Below, piece by piece: positions 1-8,444 of a stretch of DNA of 49,269 nucleotides. The translations under genes were made by a program, and so were the position numbers. The notes beneath the pieces are model-generated. The model had not been told where the DNA came from. It worked only from the letters and a program-made list of their open reading frames with translations, and did no database searches. This DNA comes from Alkalibacterium olivapovliticus (lineage in GTDB: Bacteria; Bacillota; Bacilli; Lactobacillales; Carnobacteriaceae_A). Each line of letters starts with the position of its first letter. Position 1 is the stretch's first letter. The stretch covers positions 1-49,269 of the forward strand of contig NZ_PVTO01000020.1 in assembly GCF_003003275.1 (NCBI RefSeq). Reading direction: 5' to 3'.

Positions 1-44
1 AAAAAAGTAAATACCAAGACAGCCTAGGCACCCTTGGTATTTAC
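1..44 (-). terminator. Hairpin with flanking A-run, terminator on minus strand
   Basis: A perfect 12-bp inverted repeat (7-18 with 33-44) has a run of six A at 1-6, which reads as a U-tract on the minus strand. It is a second terminator beyond the one directly after queT. I see no gene between the two hairpins. Confidence 0.6.
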
Positions 45-95
45 TCTCATATTTATTGATTATTATTCTTCACCAACGTCAGTTGACGTAGAACC

Positions 96-161
96 AAAAA
101 AACAGTGTGGATTGACCAGACTCTCAAAAGAGGGGTTGGTTAAATTCCACACTGTTTTTTT
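96..161 (-). terminator. Bidirectional terminator after queT
   Basis: The 15-bp arms at 96-110 and 147-161 are perfectly complementary. There are A7 and T7 tracts on the outer edges, so the hairpin can terminate in both directions. It lies 15 bp beyond the queT stop. Confidence 0.85.
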
Positions 162-176
162 GCGCCTGTTTCGGTA

Positions 177-671
177 TTAAGCTTCCATTCGTTTATTGAA
201 ATTCAGTTTTTTATCCAAAGACTGCATAATAGGGATACCTATACCCATTGTCAGGAACTGGCCTAAAAATACGGTAAGGTATGTTATCCAGAACACTTCT
301 TCTGCACCTATAAGTAGAAGCATCAATGCGATCATAAAGCTGAAGACAGAAAACACCACCGTATTGACCATCATTTTTTTTACTGGAGATACTATGTGTT
401 TAGTAACGATGAAGAATATTATAAATGAAACGATCGTGTGCCCAACTCCAAGAACCCAGTCATATACACCAAACGGCGAGAAGACTAGATTAGTCAAAAC
501 CACTCCTGCAGTTACTCCAATCGCATATTTCTTATTGAATACGGCCAGATGATTTAGCATTTCCGACAACCTGAACTGTATCGCTCCAAAACCAAATGGC
601 GCAATTAACATCGTGATTGCAAAGTATAATGACGCTATTATTGCATTTAATACCCATTGCTTCGTTTTCAT
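177..671 (-). CDS. queT: Queuosine precursor ECF transporter S component QueT
   Basis: This 164-residue membrane protein has about five hydrophobic segments. The N-terminal block IAPFGFGAIQFRLSEMLNHL is typical of the QueT (DUF988) family, the substrate-binding component of an energy-coupling-factor transporter for preQ1 or related queuosine precursors. The EcfA/EcfT module is not in the window, as is normal for group II ECF S components. The ATG is preceded by AGGAGG. The leader carries a preQ1-I-like aptamer and a good promoter, which independently supports the assignment. The gene is monocistronic, closed by a bidirectional hairpin. Confidence 0.9.
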   Translation of the reverse strand: MKTKQWVLNAIIASLYFAITMLIAPFGFGAIQFRLSEMLNHLAVFNKKYAIGVTAGVVLTNLVFSPFGVYDWVLGVGHTIVSFIIFFIVTKHIVSPVKKMMVNTVVFSVFSFMIALMLLLIGAEEVFWITYLTVFLGQFLTMGIGIPIMQSLDKKLNFNKRMEA

Positions 672-679
672 TTATATTT

Positions 680-721
680 CCTCCTAGTTTTTATATCGTG
701 GGTTGGCGCTTTCGAACCACG
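680..721 (-). promoter_or_regulatory. PreQ1-I riboswitch overlapping the queT Shine-Dalgarno
   Basis: Read on the minus strand, a P1 stem CGUGG/CCACG (717-721 with 697-701) encloses a loop starting UUCG. It is followed by the A-rich tail AUAUAAAAACUAGGAGG (680-696). Stem, loop and A-rich tail match the class I preQ1 aptamer. The tail contains the AGGAGG of queT, so ligand-induced pseudoknot formation would hide the ribosome binding site (translational control). The exact P2 pairing is my inference. Confidence 0.8.
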
Positions 722-743
722 GCTGTAAAAGACAACGAGGATA

Positions 744-772
744 AGTGTATCATGCTCCTGACCGATTTTCAA
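744..772 (-). promoter_or_regulatory. Promoter of queT
   Basis: TTGAAA (767-772), a 17-bp spacer and TACACT (744-749) with an extended TG one base upstream. It lies just upstream of the preQ1 aptamer. Confidence 0.75.
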
Positions 773-775
773 TAT

Positions 776-818
776 AAAAAGACAACCTCAAGATCAGTGA
801 TCTCAAAGCTGTCTTTTA
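776..818 (-). terminator. Terminator after mazF
   Basis: An imperfect hairpin whose outer arms AAAAGACA and TGTCTTTT match, with an inner AGATC/GATCT stem. It lies 15 bp after the mazF stop and separates mazEF from queT. Confidence 0.65.
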
Positions 819-833
819 CTAAGTATAGTTGGT

Positions 834-1190
834 TTAAATATGTCTGTATTTATTCGACAGACCGACACTAATAGCCAATGCATCATCAACTAAGTTCATT
901 GTTGCTGCATTCAATTGTGTCACCTGATCCCTCAAACGCTGTTTATCTATTGTGCGGATTTGCTCCAGTAAAATAACTGAGTTTTTTTCAAGACCCTGTT
1001 TTGCACTCACCTCGACGTGAGTGGGCATTTTTCCTTTTTCTATCTTAGTGGTGATAGCCGCAACAATAACAGTAGGACTGTATTTATTCCCTACATTGTT
1101 TTGAACGATCAAGACCGGGCGCATACCTCCCTGCTCCGATCCTACCACTGGGGATAAATCTGCATAGAAAATATCTCCACGTTTAACCAT
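834..1190 (-). CDS. mazF: MazF/EndoA-type mRNA interferase toxin
   Basis: A 118-residue protein of the MazF/PemK family, a sequence-specific ribosome-independent endoribonuclease. The N-terminus [21 protein letters not shown] and the stretch [16 protein letters not shown] are near-identical in character to Bacillus EndoA (NdoA). The residues equivalent to its catalytic Arg25 and Thr48 are present as Arg24 and Thr47. I take the ATG at 1190 because GAGGAGG lies 8 nt upstream; an upstream in-frame ATG has no such site. It follows the antitoxin gene after a 71-bp gap that holds a hairpin. Confidence 0.95.
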   Translation of the reverse strand: MVKRGDIFYADLSPVVGSEQGGMRPVLIVQNNVGNKYSPTVIVAAITTKIEKGKMPTHVEVSAKQGLEKNSVILLEQIRTIDKQRLRDQVTQLNAATMNLVDDALAISVGLSNKYRHI

Positions 1191-1227
1191 AGGCTTTCCT
1201 CCTCGAAGGAGCCTTTCAGATCGGGCC

Positions 1228-1258
1228 ATCATTTCGTCTAGAGAGCTGACGAAATGAT
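1228..1258 (-). repeat. Hairpin between antitoxin and toxin genes
   Basis: Perfect 11-bp arms (1228-1238 and 1248-1258) with a 9-nt loop lie between the mazE stop and the mazF ribosome binding site. No U-tract follows, so it is not an ordinary terminator. It may be an RNA processing, stability or translation-control element that sets the antitoxin:toxin ratio. Confidence 0.6.
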
Positions 1259-1261
1259 TTT

Positions 1262-1513
1262 TCAGATATGAGTATGTGCTTCACTTTCGCACCCATCAAA
1301 TTCAGAACAAATCTCTAAATTAATGTGCCCCATCTCTGTATAACCTTTCTTCATGGCGTCCATTTTATTCATTGTTTCACGAACAAAGCACTGAAAAATG
1401 CCAGACATCAATTCTGACTCCTCTATGTCTGCATCTACACAGTATTCTTCGATTTCGTCGTAGACTGACTGATCAAGTTCAATAACCATTCTCTTATTAT
1501 TCTGCTCTTCCAT
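1262..1513 (-). CDS. mazE: MazE/NdoAI-type antitoxin
   Basis: An 83-residue protein with an N-terminal strand [19 protein letters not shown] typical of ribbon-helix-helix antitoxins (EndoAI family). It should bind DNA as a dimer and neutralise MazF through its C-terminus. The C-terminal region is acidic and ends in an unusual HTHI. I chose the ATG at 1513, with GGAGGG 7 nt upstream, over the upstream TTG. It is the first gene of the mazEF pair and sits directly after acpS; the alanine racemase gene often found between them is absent. Confidence 0.88.
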   Translation of the reverse strand: MEEQNNKRMVIELDQSVYDEIEEYCVDADIEESELMSGIFQCFVRETMNKMDAMKKGYTEMGHINLEICSEFDGCESEAHTHI

Positions 1514-1593
1514 GAATATGCCCTCCAAAAGATTACTGCTATTTAAAGCTAATAAATCAGCTTCCCCACCGTCAAAGCCAGAAGCTTATCTGA

Positions 1594-1633
1594 ATAAAAT
1601 AAAGACAGGAAAAAAGTTTTACTTCCTTGTCTG
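1594..1633 (-). terminator. Terminator after acpS
   Basis: On the minus strand AGACAAGGAA pairs with TTCCTGTCT (one bulge), and a T-rich tail follows. It separates acpS from mazEF, which therefore needs its own promoter. A TTGACG lies near 1567-1572, but the -10 is poor. Confidence 0.65.
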
Positions 1634-1717
1634 TTAGTTTATCATGAAAGGCAAACTAAATGAACCAATCTTTGTGACAATTCTTTGACTCGAAAAACAC
1701 TTCATGCAGAACAATTG

Positions 1718-2071
1718 TTATTTTTCTTCTAAAATCACCTGAGCTACAGCTACCGTTTCTGTGTGAGATATTGACACCCACGCCTTACAAGGATGAGCTT
1801 TACTCGATAAAACAGGCTTTCCTAAGTTGTCTGGCAAAATCTCAACATCCAAAAAAGTCAGCTTCCCGATTCCTGTTCCAAGTGCTTTTGAATAGGCTTC
1901 TTTTGCTGAAAATCGACCAGCTAAAAATTCAATTTGTCTCGTTCCACTGAGCGCATTGAACAATTCCAACTCTTTATGTGTCAACACTCGACCAGCAAAA
2001 GATGGCCTTCTTATGTAAGCTTTGTTGATGCGTTCAATATCGACAACGTCTAAACCGATGCCAACAATCAT
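1718..2071 (-). CDS. acpS: Holo-[acyl-carrier-protein] synthase
   Basis: A 117-residue AcpS, the phosphopantetheinyl transferase that moves the 4'-phosphopantetheine of CoA onto ACP for fatty acid synthesis. Both magnesium-binding signatures are present: GIGLDVVDIERI (Asp8) and GRFSAKEAYSKALG (Glu58). Length is normal for the family. The start codon has GAGG about 9 nt upstream. It lies between cshA and mazEF, all on the minus strand. Confidence 0.95.
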   Translation of the reverse strand: MIVGIGLDVVDIERINKAYIRRPSFAGRVLTHKELELFNALSGTRQIEFLAGRFSAKEAYSKALGTGIGKLTFLDVEILPDNLGKPVLSSKAHPCKAWVSISHTETVAVAQVILEEK

Positions 2072-2172
2072 CTCTCTACCTCAATTCTTTAACTGTTAAA
2101 CTAATCATTCAGCTACGGTATAATCGTAACAGAATCGCTTAAGAAAGTCATTTAATATCTTTTACGCACAAA

Positions 2173-2232
2173 ACAAAAAGCTGACTGAACACACCCGCCG
2201 AGTAAGTATACTTCAGCAGGAATGCCAGTCAG
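2173..2232 (-). terminator. Terminator after cshA
   Basis: Outer arms CTGACTG (2181-2187) and CAGTCAG (2226-2232) enclose a second stem. A T5 tract follows on the minus strand. Confidence 0.7.
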
Positions 2233-2260
2233 TTTGTTATTTAATCATATGTGAAAAGAA

Positions 2261-3742
2261 TTAGCTGTTGCTTGAACGACGGCTGTTTGTTGAACGTTTG
2301 CCTTTGTTGTCGCCAGCGCGTCCTTTTCCTTTATAGTTACTGCTGCGGTTTCCGCCTTTACCTTTGTTTCCACCGTAATTACGATTTCCACCTTTACCAC
2401 CGCCGCCACGACGTTTGTCTTTGCTTGGCAATGGACGTTGAGGTGTGATTTTAACTGGTACTTCTTCTGCGTCTTTAACGATTGTCTTGATTAAGGCAGC
2501 CGCTAAATCTTCAGCTGAATAAGAGCTTAACAGTTTCTCAGCTGCATTCTCATATTTGTCCAGTCCGTTTTCATCAACCATTTTCTGGATATCTGCCATT
2601 GCAGTCTGCAGTTGGCTTTCCAGAGCTTCATCATTGGTTGGTGGACGTAGAGACGTCATCGGCTGTTTAGTCAGGCTTTCTACTGTACGCAGGTAACCCA
2701 TTTCGTGTGGCGTTACGAATGTAACAGCTACACCTTTTTCACCAGCACGACCAGTACGACCGATACGGTGAATATAGCTTTCTGGATCTTGAGGAATATC
2801 ATAGTTGTAAACGTGAGATAATCCAGTCACATCTAATCCACGAGCCGCTACATCAGTCGCAACTAGAATATCAATGTTCCCTTTTTTGAAGTCTTTTAAG
2901 ACACTCATACGTTTGCTCTGAGATAGGTCTCCGTGGATTCCTTCTGCCTGATATCCACGCATTTCCAAACCTTTTGCCAATTCATCTACACGACGTTTTG
3001 TACGTGCAAACAAGATAGTTGATTTAGGATTTTGTACATCCAGCAAGCGAGTCATGATATCGAATTTCTCGTTATCTCTAGCTTTTGTATAGAACTGTTC
3101 GATAGTCGATGCTGATAATGTTTTCGTTTTAATGCTGACCATTTCAGGGTTTGTCATGAAACGTTCTCCGATGCGTTTGATCGGTGCCGGCATTGTAGCT
3201 GAGAATAATAGAGTCTGACGTTCAGCTGGTACTTCTTTGATAATCGTTTCGATATCTTCAATGAATCCCATATTCAACATTTCATCTGCTTCATCTAAAA
3301 CAAGTGTTTCCACTTGATTCAACCTCAACGCTTTACGGCGAATAAGGTCCAGCATACGTCCAGGTGTTCCGACAACGATCTGCGCTCCACCTTTGATTTG
3401 CTTGATTTGACGACTGATATCTGCTCCACCATACACACACGTAACTTTTACACGTTTGTCTTTACTCAAACGGAAAATTTCTTCCTGTGTCTGGATAGCT
3501 AATTCACGAGTAGGTGCAATGACCAGCCCTTGAACGTTGTGGTTTTTAACATCGATTTTTTGTAACATCGGCAAACCAAAAGCAGCTGTTTTCCCTGTTC
3601 CTGTCTGTGCTTGTCCAATAACGTCTCTTCCTTCTAATGCTAGAGGGATTGTCTGTTCCTGGATGGGTGTTGTTTCTTCAAATCCCATAGCCTGTATGGA
3701 TTTGAGTAGTTCTGGTTTTAAATCTAGTTCATTAAATTTCAA
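2261..3742 (-). CDS. cshA: DEAD-box ATP-dependent RNA helicase CshA
   Basis: A 493-residue DEAD-box helicase. In order it has the Q motif ([12 protein letters not shown]), motif [15 protein letters not shown], motif [11 protein letters not shown], motif III FSATMP and motif [12 protein letters not shown]. It ends in a basic Gly/Arg/Asn-rich tail ([13 protein letters not shown] and onward) that binds RNA. CshA unwinds RNA in cold adaptation, ribosome assembly and mRNA decay. The start is a TTG at 3742 (MKFNELDLK), chosen because AGGAGG sits 9 nt upstream; the in-frame ATG at 3793 has no such site. The length then equals that of Bacillus CshA. It has its own promoter about 260 bp upstream. Confidence 0.93.
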   Translation of the reverse strand: MKFNELDLKPELLKSIQAMGFEETTPIQEQTIPLALEGRDVIGQAQTGTGKTAAFGLPMLQKIDVKNHNVQGLVIAPTRELAIQTQEEIFRLSKDKRVKVTCVYGGADISRQIKQIKGGAQIVVGTPGRMLDLIRRKALRLNQVETLVLDEADEMLNMGFIEDIETIIKEVPAERQTLLFSATMPAPIKRIGERFMTNPEMVSIKTKTLSASTIEQFYTKARDNEKFDIMTRLLDVQNPKSTILFARTKRRVDELAKGLEMRGYQAEGIHGDLSQSKRMSVLKDFKKGNIDILVATDVAARGLDVTGLSHVYNYDIPQDPESYIHRIGRTGRAGEKGVAVTFVTPHEMGYLRTVESLTKQPMTSLRPPTNDEALESQLQTAMADIQKMVDENGLDKYENAAEKLLSSYSAEDLAAALIKTIVKDAEEVPVKITPQRPLPSKDKRRGGGGKGGNRNYGGNKGKGGNRSSNYKGKGRAGDNKGKRSTNSRRSSNS

Positions 3743-3998
3743 AAAATGTTTCCTCCTATTATTTTCCTTAGCGTTCATTCGTTTACGAGCCAAGGTATAT
3801 TTTACTCATTAAGAGAAAAACATCGAAATTAATGAACAGATTAATTTGCCTATCTGTTCAAACAAAGACCCTAGCATACGTCACTCATTTGAAGATGCGA
3901 GACACCAGGGCTGTTATTTAACTTGACTCAGTATTTAATTTTAAATTGTATACGGATAATTCGGTTTATCCCTTAAACGAACTGTTCGCTTCATTCCA
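3743..3998 (-). promoter_or_regulatory. Long structured 5' leader of cshA
   Basis: The predicted start site near 3998 gives a leader of about 255 nt. It contains a perfect 8-bp inverted repeat (3833-3840 with 3851-3858) and further imperfect stems around 3880-3912. There is no gene in this stretch. A structured leader suits a helicase that controls its own mRNA or responds to cold, but that is inference. Confidence 0.5.
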
Positions 3999-4004
3999 AA
4001 TGCA

Positions 4005-4033
4005 ATCTTATCACATGTCTGACTTGTTTTCAA
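4005..4033 (-). promoter_or_regulatory. Promoter of cshA
   Basis: TTGAAA (4028-4033), 17 bp, TAAGAT (4005-4010) with an extended TG. Confidence 0.75.
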
Positions 4034-4066
4034 CTCATTTTCATCTTGCTGAATAATGAATACGTT

Positions 4067-5461
4067 TTAGTCTTTTCTTTCTTCGCGTAACGCTGACACA
4101 ACTTCCAGCATCCCTGTACTTAGACTTGATTTCATTAAAACCGTATCTTCAGGCTCTAGGATCTCTTTCAAGTGAGTGATCAGCGGCTGCTTATCTCCTG
4201 TAAAATGAGTCAGTGATGTGTCCGTTTTTAAATCGGCAAGTTTTTTGTATAATGCTTCCATTTCGTCGCCATACAGAACGAGTCGATCGATTTTGTTCAA
4301 GTCGATTGCTTCGCTCAGATCTTCGTGCATCTGCTTCGAATACTCTCCAAGTTCCAGAACATCTCCCAGCACTACGATTTTTCGTGAGGGCGTTTCGATT
4401 TCCTGGAAATAGCGCAGCACGGCCTTCATTGATGAGGGGCTTGCATTGTAAGCATCATTCAGCAAAGTCGTCTTATTCAATCCATCGATCCATTCCAGAC
4501 GGTTTTTCGTCAATTCGAAATTCTCCAGCTGTAAATAAGCTTCAGAAATTGAAATGCCTATTTCCTCACCCACTAAGATAGCTGATAAGGCATTCTGAAC
4601 ATTATAAACTCCCGGCACTGGTAATGTGCAGATCAGTTCAGGTGCTTTATTGCATCTAAAAACAGTCTGTTTAAGTTTAGCTTCTATCTCAATAGGATAA
4701 ATAGCCATATTCTTATTTTTGCCAAATGTCAGCGTTTTACTCACATTAGCGTCTACGTATCCGTTCATTACTTTATCATTTAGTAACGGTTCTTCTCCTG
4801 GATAAATGAGTGTCCCGTCTGTCATTCCTTTAACAATCTCAAGCTTGGCCTCTGATATAGCATCACGGGAACCCAAAAATTCAATATGTGATTCACCAAT
4901 CATCGTAATCACTGCTATCGAAGGGTGAGCAAGCTCTGAAAGAACCTGTATTTCTCCTTGCTCACTCATGCCCATCTCCAGCACCAGCACATCTGTATCT
5001 TCCTCCATATTTAAAATGGTGTAAGGAAGGCCCAAATGATTATTGAAGTTACCCACGGTTTTATGTGTTTTGTATCTTGCAGAAGCAACCGCCGCGACCA
5101 TATCTTTAGTGGTGGTTTTTCCATTACTTCCTGTAATGCCGATCACTTTCGGCTTTACTTTATTCATATGATACTGAGCCAGATCCTGAAAAGCTTTTTC
5201 AGTGTCGTCTACTTTAATAATCGGGAAGTTGTCTGGAGCACTTTCTACTTTATCACTCCAGAAACTAGCCACTGCACCTTTTTCGATTGCAGCACCCACA
5301 AAATCATGTCCGTTTCTCTCAGCCGTCAATGGGATGAATAAATCATTCTGCTTAAGTGAGCGTGTATCAAAGGATACACCTTCCACTACCAGGTGGTCAT
5401 CGCCGACGATCAATTGACCGTTTGTTGCAGCTGCAATTTCATTAAGTGTCCAATTAGCCAT
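4067..5461 (-). CDS. murF: UDP-N-acetylmuramoyl-tripeptide--D-alanyl-D-alanine ligase
   Basis: A 464-residue MurF, which adds D-Ala-D-Ala to the UDP-MurNAc-tripeptide in the cytoplasm. It shows the N-terminal uridine-binding domain, the ATP loop GITGSNGKTTTKD (about 108-120), the central TVGNFNNHLGLPYTIL and the C-terminal ligase domain. It follows ddl after 37 bp, so the enzyme that makes D-Ala-D-Ala and the one that uses it form an operon. GGAGAG precedes the ATG. Confidence 0.96.
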   Translation of the reverse strand: MANWTLNEIAAATNGQLIVGDDHLVVEGVSFDTRSLKQNDLFIPLTAERNGHDFVGAAIEKGAVASFWSDKVESAPDNFPIIKVDDTEKAFQDLAQYHMNKVKPKVIGITGSNGKTTTKDMVAAVASARYKTHKTVGNFNNHLGLPYTILNMEEDTDVLVLEMGMSEQGEIQVLSELAHPSIAVITMIGESHIEFLGSRDAISEAKLEIVKGMTDGTLIYPGEEPLLNDKVMNGYVDANVSKTLTFGKNKNMAIYPIEIEAKLKQTVFRCNKAPELICTLPVPGVYNVQNALSAILVGEEIGISISEAYLQLENFELTKNRLEWIDGLNKTTLLNDAYNASPSSMKAVLRYFQEIETPSRKIVVLGDVLELGEYSKQMHEDLSEAIDLNKIDRLVLYGDEMEALYKKLADLKTDTSLTHFTGDKQPLITHLKEILEPEDTVLMKSSLSTGMLEVVSALREERKD

Positions 5462-5498
5462 TCGTTCTCTCCATTTCTATTGCTTTTAAAACTGTTCC

Positions 5499-6554
5499 TT
5501 ATTTATTTCGTCGCGTATTTCTGACCAGCCGATCTTTATGTCGTCTTATCCCCAGCTGAATCACTTCTTCGATCAGATCTTCATAAGGTAAACCAGTTTT
5601 CGCCCATACTCTCGGATACATACTATTGTTTGTAAATCCCGGGAATGTGTTGACTTCGTTGATATATACTTTGTCGTCTTCAGTTAGGAAGAAATCGACT
5701 CTGGAAATGCCGCTTCCATCGATAGCATGGAATGCTTTAGCTGCCAGTTCTCTCAATTCTTTAGTCAGCTCATCTGATATGTCAGACGGCACTTGTCTGA
5801 TGACTTCCTGATTTAAATATTTATCCTCATAATCATAAAATGGTTTATGCTTGATTAGTTCACCAGGAACAGACGTATGAATATCTTCGTTTCCTAAAAC
5901 AGCTACTTCGATTTCTATCGCTTTGACGCCTTTTTCAACGACGACACGATAATCGTACTCAAACGCCATTTCGACAGCTTCTTTCAGCTTGTCTTTGTCC
6001 AGTACACGTGAGATGCCGACGCTTGAACCCAGGTTCGCTGGTTTAACGAACATCGGGAAACCCAATTCAGTTTCCAGATCATCCATGACCACACCTGAAT
6101 GAACTTTCCAGTCTGTCAGTTTGACTTCCTGATATGGAAGGACAGGCAAGCCCGCATCCTTAAAGATACTCTTACTGATGATTTTGTCCATACCGACTGC
6201 ACTTGATAATACCCCGGTACCTACATAAGGGATATCAAATACTTCAAACAGCCCTTGAACAGTGCCATCTTCTCCATTAGGACCGTGCAGAACCGGGAAG
6301 GCCACTGATTCACCTTCCAGCATTTCAATAAAATTGAACGCTTCTTTTGTATCTGTCTGATTCATTTCTTCAAATTCAGGTACATCTGTTAATCCTTCTA
6401 CAACAGAGCCTTTTAACCAATTACCTTCTCTGCTGATGTAAACTGGGATAACGGTGTAATATTCATAGTATAACTTCTGTAAAATCGAGTGGGCAGATTT
6501 GATTGATACTTCATGCTCTGCACTTTTTCCTCCATAGATTAGATATAGCTTCAT
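5499..6554 (-). CDS. ddl: D-alanine--D-alanine ligase
   Basis: A 351-residue ATP-grasp ligase that joins two D-Ala. It opens with LYLIYGGKSAEHEVSIKSA and carries the ATP-grasp segments LPVLHGPNGEDGTVQG and INEVNTFPGFTNNSMYP. The omega-loop reads YDYEDKY with Tyr rather than Phe, the residue expected for D-Ala-D-Ala rather than the D-Ala-D-Lac ligases of vancomycin-resistant lactobacilli. The ATG at 6554 has CAGGAGG 7 nt upstream. It is the first gene of ddl-murF. Confidence 0.95.
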   Translation of the reverse strand: MKLYLIYGGKSAEHEVSIKSAHSILQKLYYEYYTVIPVYISREGNWLKGSVVEGLTDVPEFEEMNQTDTKEAFNFIEMLEGESVAFPVLHGPNGEDGTVQGLFEVFDIPYVGTGVLSSAVGMDKIISKSIFKDAGLPVLPYQEVKLTDWKVHSGVVMDDLETELGFPMFVKPANLGSSVGISRVLDKDKLKEAVEMAFEYDYRVVVEKGVKAIEIEVAVLGNEDIHTSVPGELIKHKPFYDYEDKYLNQEVIRQVPSDISDELTKELRELAAKAFHAIDGSGISRVDFFLTEDDKVYINEVNTFPGFTNNSMYPRVWAKTGLPYEDLIEEVIQLGIRRHKDRLVRNTRRNK

Positions 6555-6599
6555 TCGTTTCCTCCTGTATTGAACTGATAGTATGAAAAGGTAAAACAA

Positions 6600-6628
6600 A
6601 ATATAACCTTATTTTAGCATACTTTCAA
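6600..6628 (-). promoter_or_regulatory. Promoter of ddl-murF
   Basis: TTGAAA (6623-6628), 17 bp, TATATT (6600-6605), 45 bp upstream of the ddl start. Confidence 0.7.
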
Positions 6629-6680
6629 CCGCTCATAATACTATTCTCCACCGGACCGAAGCCAAAAAAGAGAGTCAAAG

Positions 6681-6707
6681 AAAAAAAGCCCTGGAAATCC
6701 AGGACTT
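6681..6707 (-). terminator. Terminator after rpmE2
   Basis: A CCTGG-AAAT-CCAGG-centred hairpin is followed on the minus strand by a T7 tract. It is 15 bp past the rpmE2 stop. Confidence 0.85.
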
Positions 6708-6721
6708 TAATGCTGTAATGA

Positions 6722-6970
6722 TTAGTCTTCCAATTGGTATTTCTTGTTGAAACGGTCGATACGTCCATCTGCCTGAGCAAATTTCTGACGGCCTGTATAA
6801 AACGGGTGAGAGTCAGAAGAGATCTCCATACGGATAAGCGGATACTCGTTTCCATCTTCCCATTCTACTGTTTCTTTTGATGTTTTAGTTGAACCTGACA
6901 TAAATTTAAATCCTGTCGTTGTGTCCATAAACACCACTTGACGATAATCTGGATGAATTCCTTGTTTCAT
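6722..6970 (-). CDS. rpmE2: Large ribosomal subunit protein bL31, type B
   Basis: An 82-residue L31. It starts [16 protein letters not shown] and has the conserved [10 protein letters not shown] and [10 protein letters not shown]. The zinc-binding cysteines of type A L31 are absent, so it is the zinc-independent B form. It lies downstream of rho, as in Bacillus and relatives, but has its own promoter and terminator. Confidence 0.96.
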   Translation of the reverse strand: MKQGIHPDYRQVVFMDTTTGFKFMSGSTKTSKETVEWEDGNEYPLIRMEISSDSHPFYTGRQKFAQADGRIDRFNKKYQLED

Positions 6971-7104
6971 ATCTTTTTCACTCCTTCATGCCATAAAGCC
7001 TCTGCGACTTTATAGTTATCTTAATTCTCTAGTCAATAGATAAGTGAACGCCACACTTGGTGTGAGTCTGCCTTACCTGCTTCTTTGTATATGCAACATT
7101 ACAT
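6971..7104 (-). promoter_or_regulatory. Leader of rpmE2, possible L31 autoregulatory RNA
   Basis: About 130 nt separate the predicted transcription start from the rpmE2 ATG. It holds a CACAC/GTGTG hairpin and an ATAAAG/CTTTAT hairpin (6993-6998 with 7008-7013) close to the ribosome binding site. L31 leaders are known autoregulatory RNAs in several phyla; I could not match a specific family by eye. Confidence 0.35.
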
Positions 7105-7133
7105 ATAATAGCATAATTCATTTAATCATGCAA
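7105..7133 (-). promoter_or_regulatory. Promoter of rpmE2
   Basis: TTGCAT (7128-7133), 17 bp, TATTAT (7105-7110). Confidence 0.75.
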
Positions 7134-7176
7134 TCATTTCTTAGAAAAAATCCAGGTGCATTTGAGCCCTTAAAGA

Positions 7177-8433
7177 TTACTGCTTCAAGACTTTTTCAAC
7201 AAAAGCGGCATTTTTTCCGTAGCGTTTGAGTGTCTTGATAAACTGATCTGTATACTCTAGGGAATCATTACGCATTCCTCTACGCAATTTGTAGACAGCT
7301 TCGTACTCTTCTTTAGATAAGAGCATTTCTTCTTTACGCGTGCTTGATTTCCTGATGTCGATAGCTGGGTAAATACGGCGTTCAGCTAACTCACGAGAAA
7401 GGTGAACTTCCATATTACCTGTTCCTTTGAACTCTTCATAAATAACGTCATCCATACGGCTTCCCGTATCCACTAGTGCTGTAGCAATAATCGTCATACT
7501 TCCGCCTTCTTCAACATTACGTGCTGAACCGAAGAAGCGTTTAGGTCTATATAAAGCTGCCGGATCGATCCCCCCACTGAGTGTACGTCCACTAGGCTGT
7601 TCCACTAAGTTAAAAGCGCGAGCCAGACGAGTGATACTGTCCATTAAGATAACGACGTCCTGTTTATCTTCAACTAGTCTTCTTGCTCTTTCTAGTACAA
7701 GCTCACTGACTTTCACGTGGTTTTGAGGCTGTTGATCGAAAGTCGAGTGCACGACTTCTCCATCAATGCTTCGCTCAAGATCCGTTACTTCTTCCGGACG
7801 TTCATCTATCAGCAGAACGATCAATTCAACATCCGGATGATTCATTTTGATGCCGTTTGCGATTTCTTTTAAAAGTGTTGTTTTACCGACTTTCGGAGGC
7901 GCAACAATGAGACCCCTCTGACCAAAGCCAATGGGAGCGATCAGATCGATTATGCGTGCTGACAATTCTTTCTCAGATGATTCAAGATTAATACGACGGT
8001 CCGGATACAAAGGCGTTAAAGCTGGGAAATGGGGGCGCTCTCTCGCTTCTTCCGGATTTTTCCCGTTGACCAGTTTCACATTCATTAATCCATTGTAACG
8101 CTCACCATCTTTAGGCGGGCGTGCTGTTCCGGTTACTTTATCTCCATTACGTAATCCGAAACGTGTCATCTGAGAAGCAGAAATATAAATATCTTCGTTA
8201 CTGTGAGAGTAGTTTATCGGACGTAAAAAGCCGAAATCCTGATTGCTGATTTTATCCAGTACCCCTTCAACTTGAAAATACCCCTGCTTCTCTTCCTGCA
8301 CACGGATAATGGCCATTGACAATTCTTTCTTGTTCATCTGGCTGTAGTATGGGATTTTCAGTCTTTTAGCGTGCTCGTATATATCTTTTAGCGTCATGCC
8401 TTGCAAATCATTATATGTTAAAAAGTTTGCCAC
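7177..8433 (-). CDS. rho: Transcription termination factor Rho
   Basis: A 418-residue hexameric RNA helicase that terminates transcription. The N-terminal helical Rho_N region (about 1-45) is followed by the cold-shock-like RNA-binding domain (QGYFQVEGVLDKISNQDFGF). The RecA-like ATPase core has the P-loop IVAPPKVGKTTLLKEIA, LIDERPEEVTDLERS and the RNA-contacting loop around EEFKGTGNMEVHL. It begins 11 bp after murA, so the two are probably co-transcribed. Confidence 0.97.
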   Translation of the reverse strand: MANFLTYNDLQGMTLKDIYEHAKRLKIPYYSQMNKKELSMAIIRVQEEKQGYFQVEGVLDKISNQDFGFLRPINYSHSNEDIYISASQMTRFGLRNGDKVTGTARPPKDGERYNGLMNVKLVNGKNPEEARERPHFPALTPLYPDRRINLESSEKELSARIIDLIAPIGFGQRGLIVAPPKVGKTTLLKEIANGIKMNHPDVELIVLLIDERPEEVTDLERSIDGEVVHSTFDQQPQNHVKVSELVLERARRLVEDKQDVVILMDSITRLARAFNLVEQPSGRTLSGGIDPAALYRPKRFFGSARNVEEGGSMTIIATALVDTGSRMDDVIYEEFKGTGNMEVHLSRELAERRIYPAIDIRKSSTRKEEMLLSKEEYEAVYKLRRGMRNDSLEYTDQFIKTLKRYGKNAAFVEKVLKQ

Positions 8434-8444
8434 TTATCATACCC

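Noticed and set aside
1505-1530. TTG start of mazE at 1528
   Set aside because: It overlaps the GGAGGG that serves the ATG at 1513.
4213-4581. 122-codon plus-strand frame opposite murF
   Set aside because: Shadow ORF within a clear murF.
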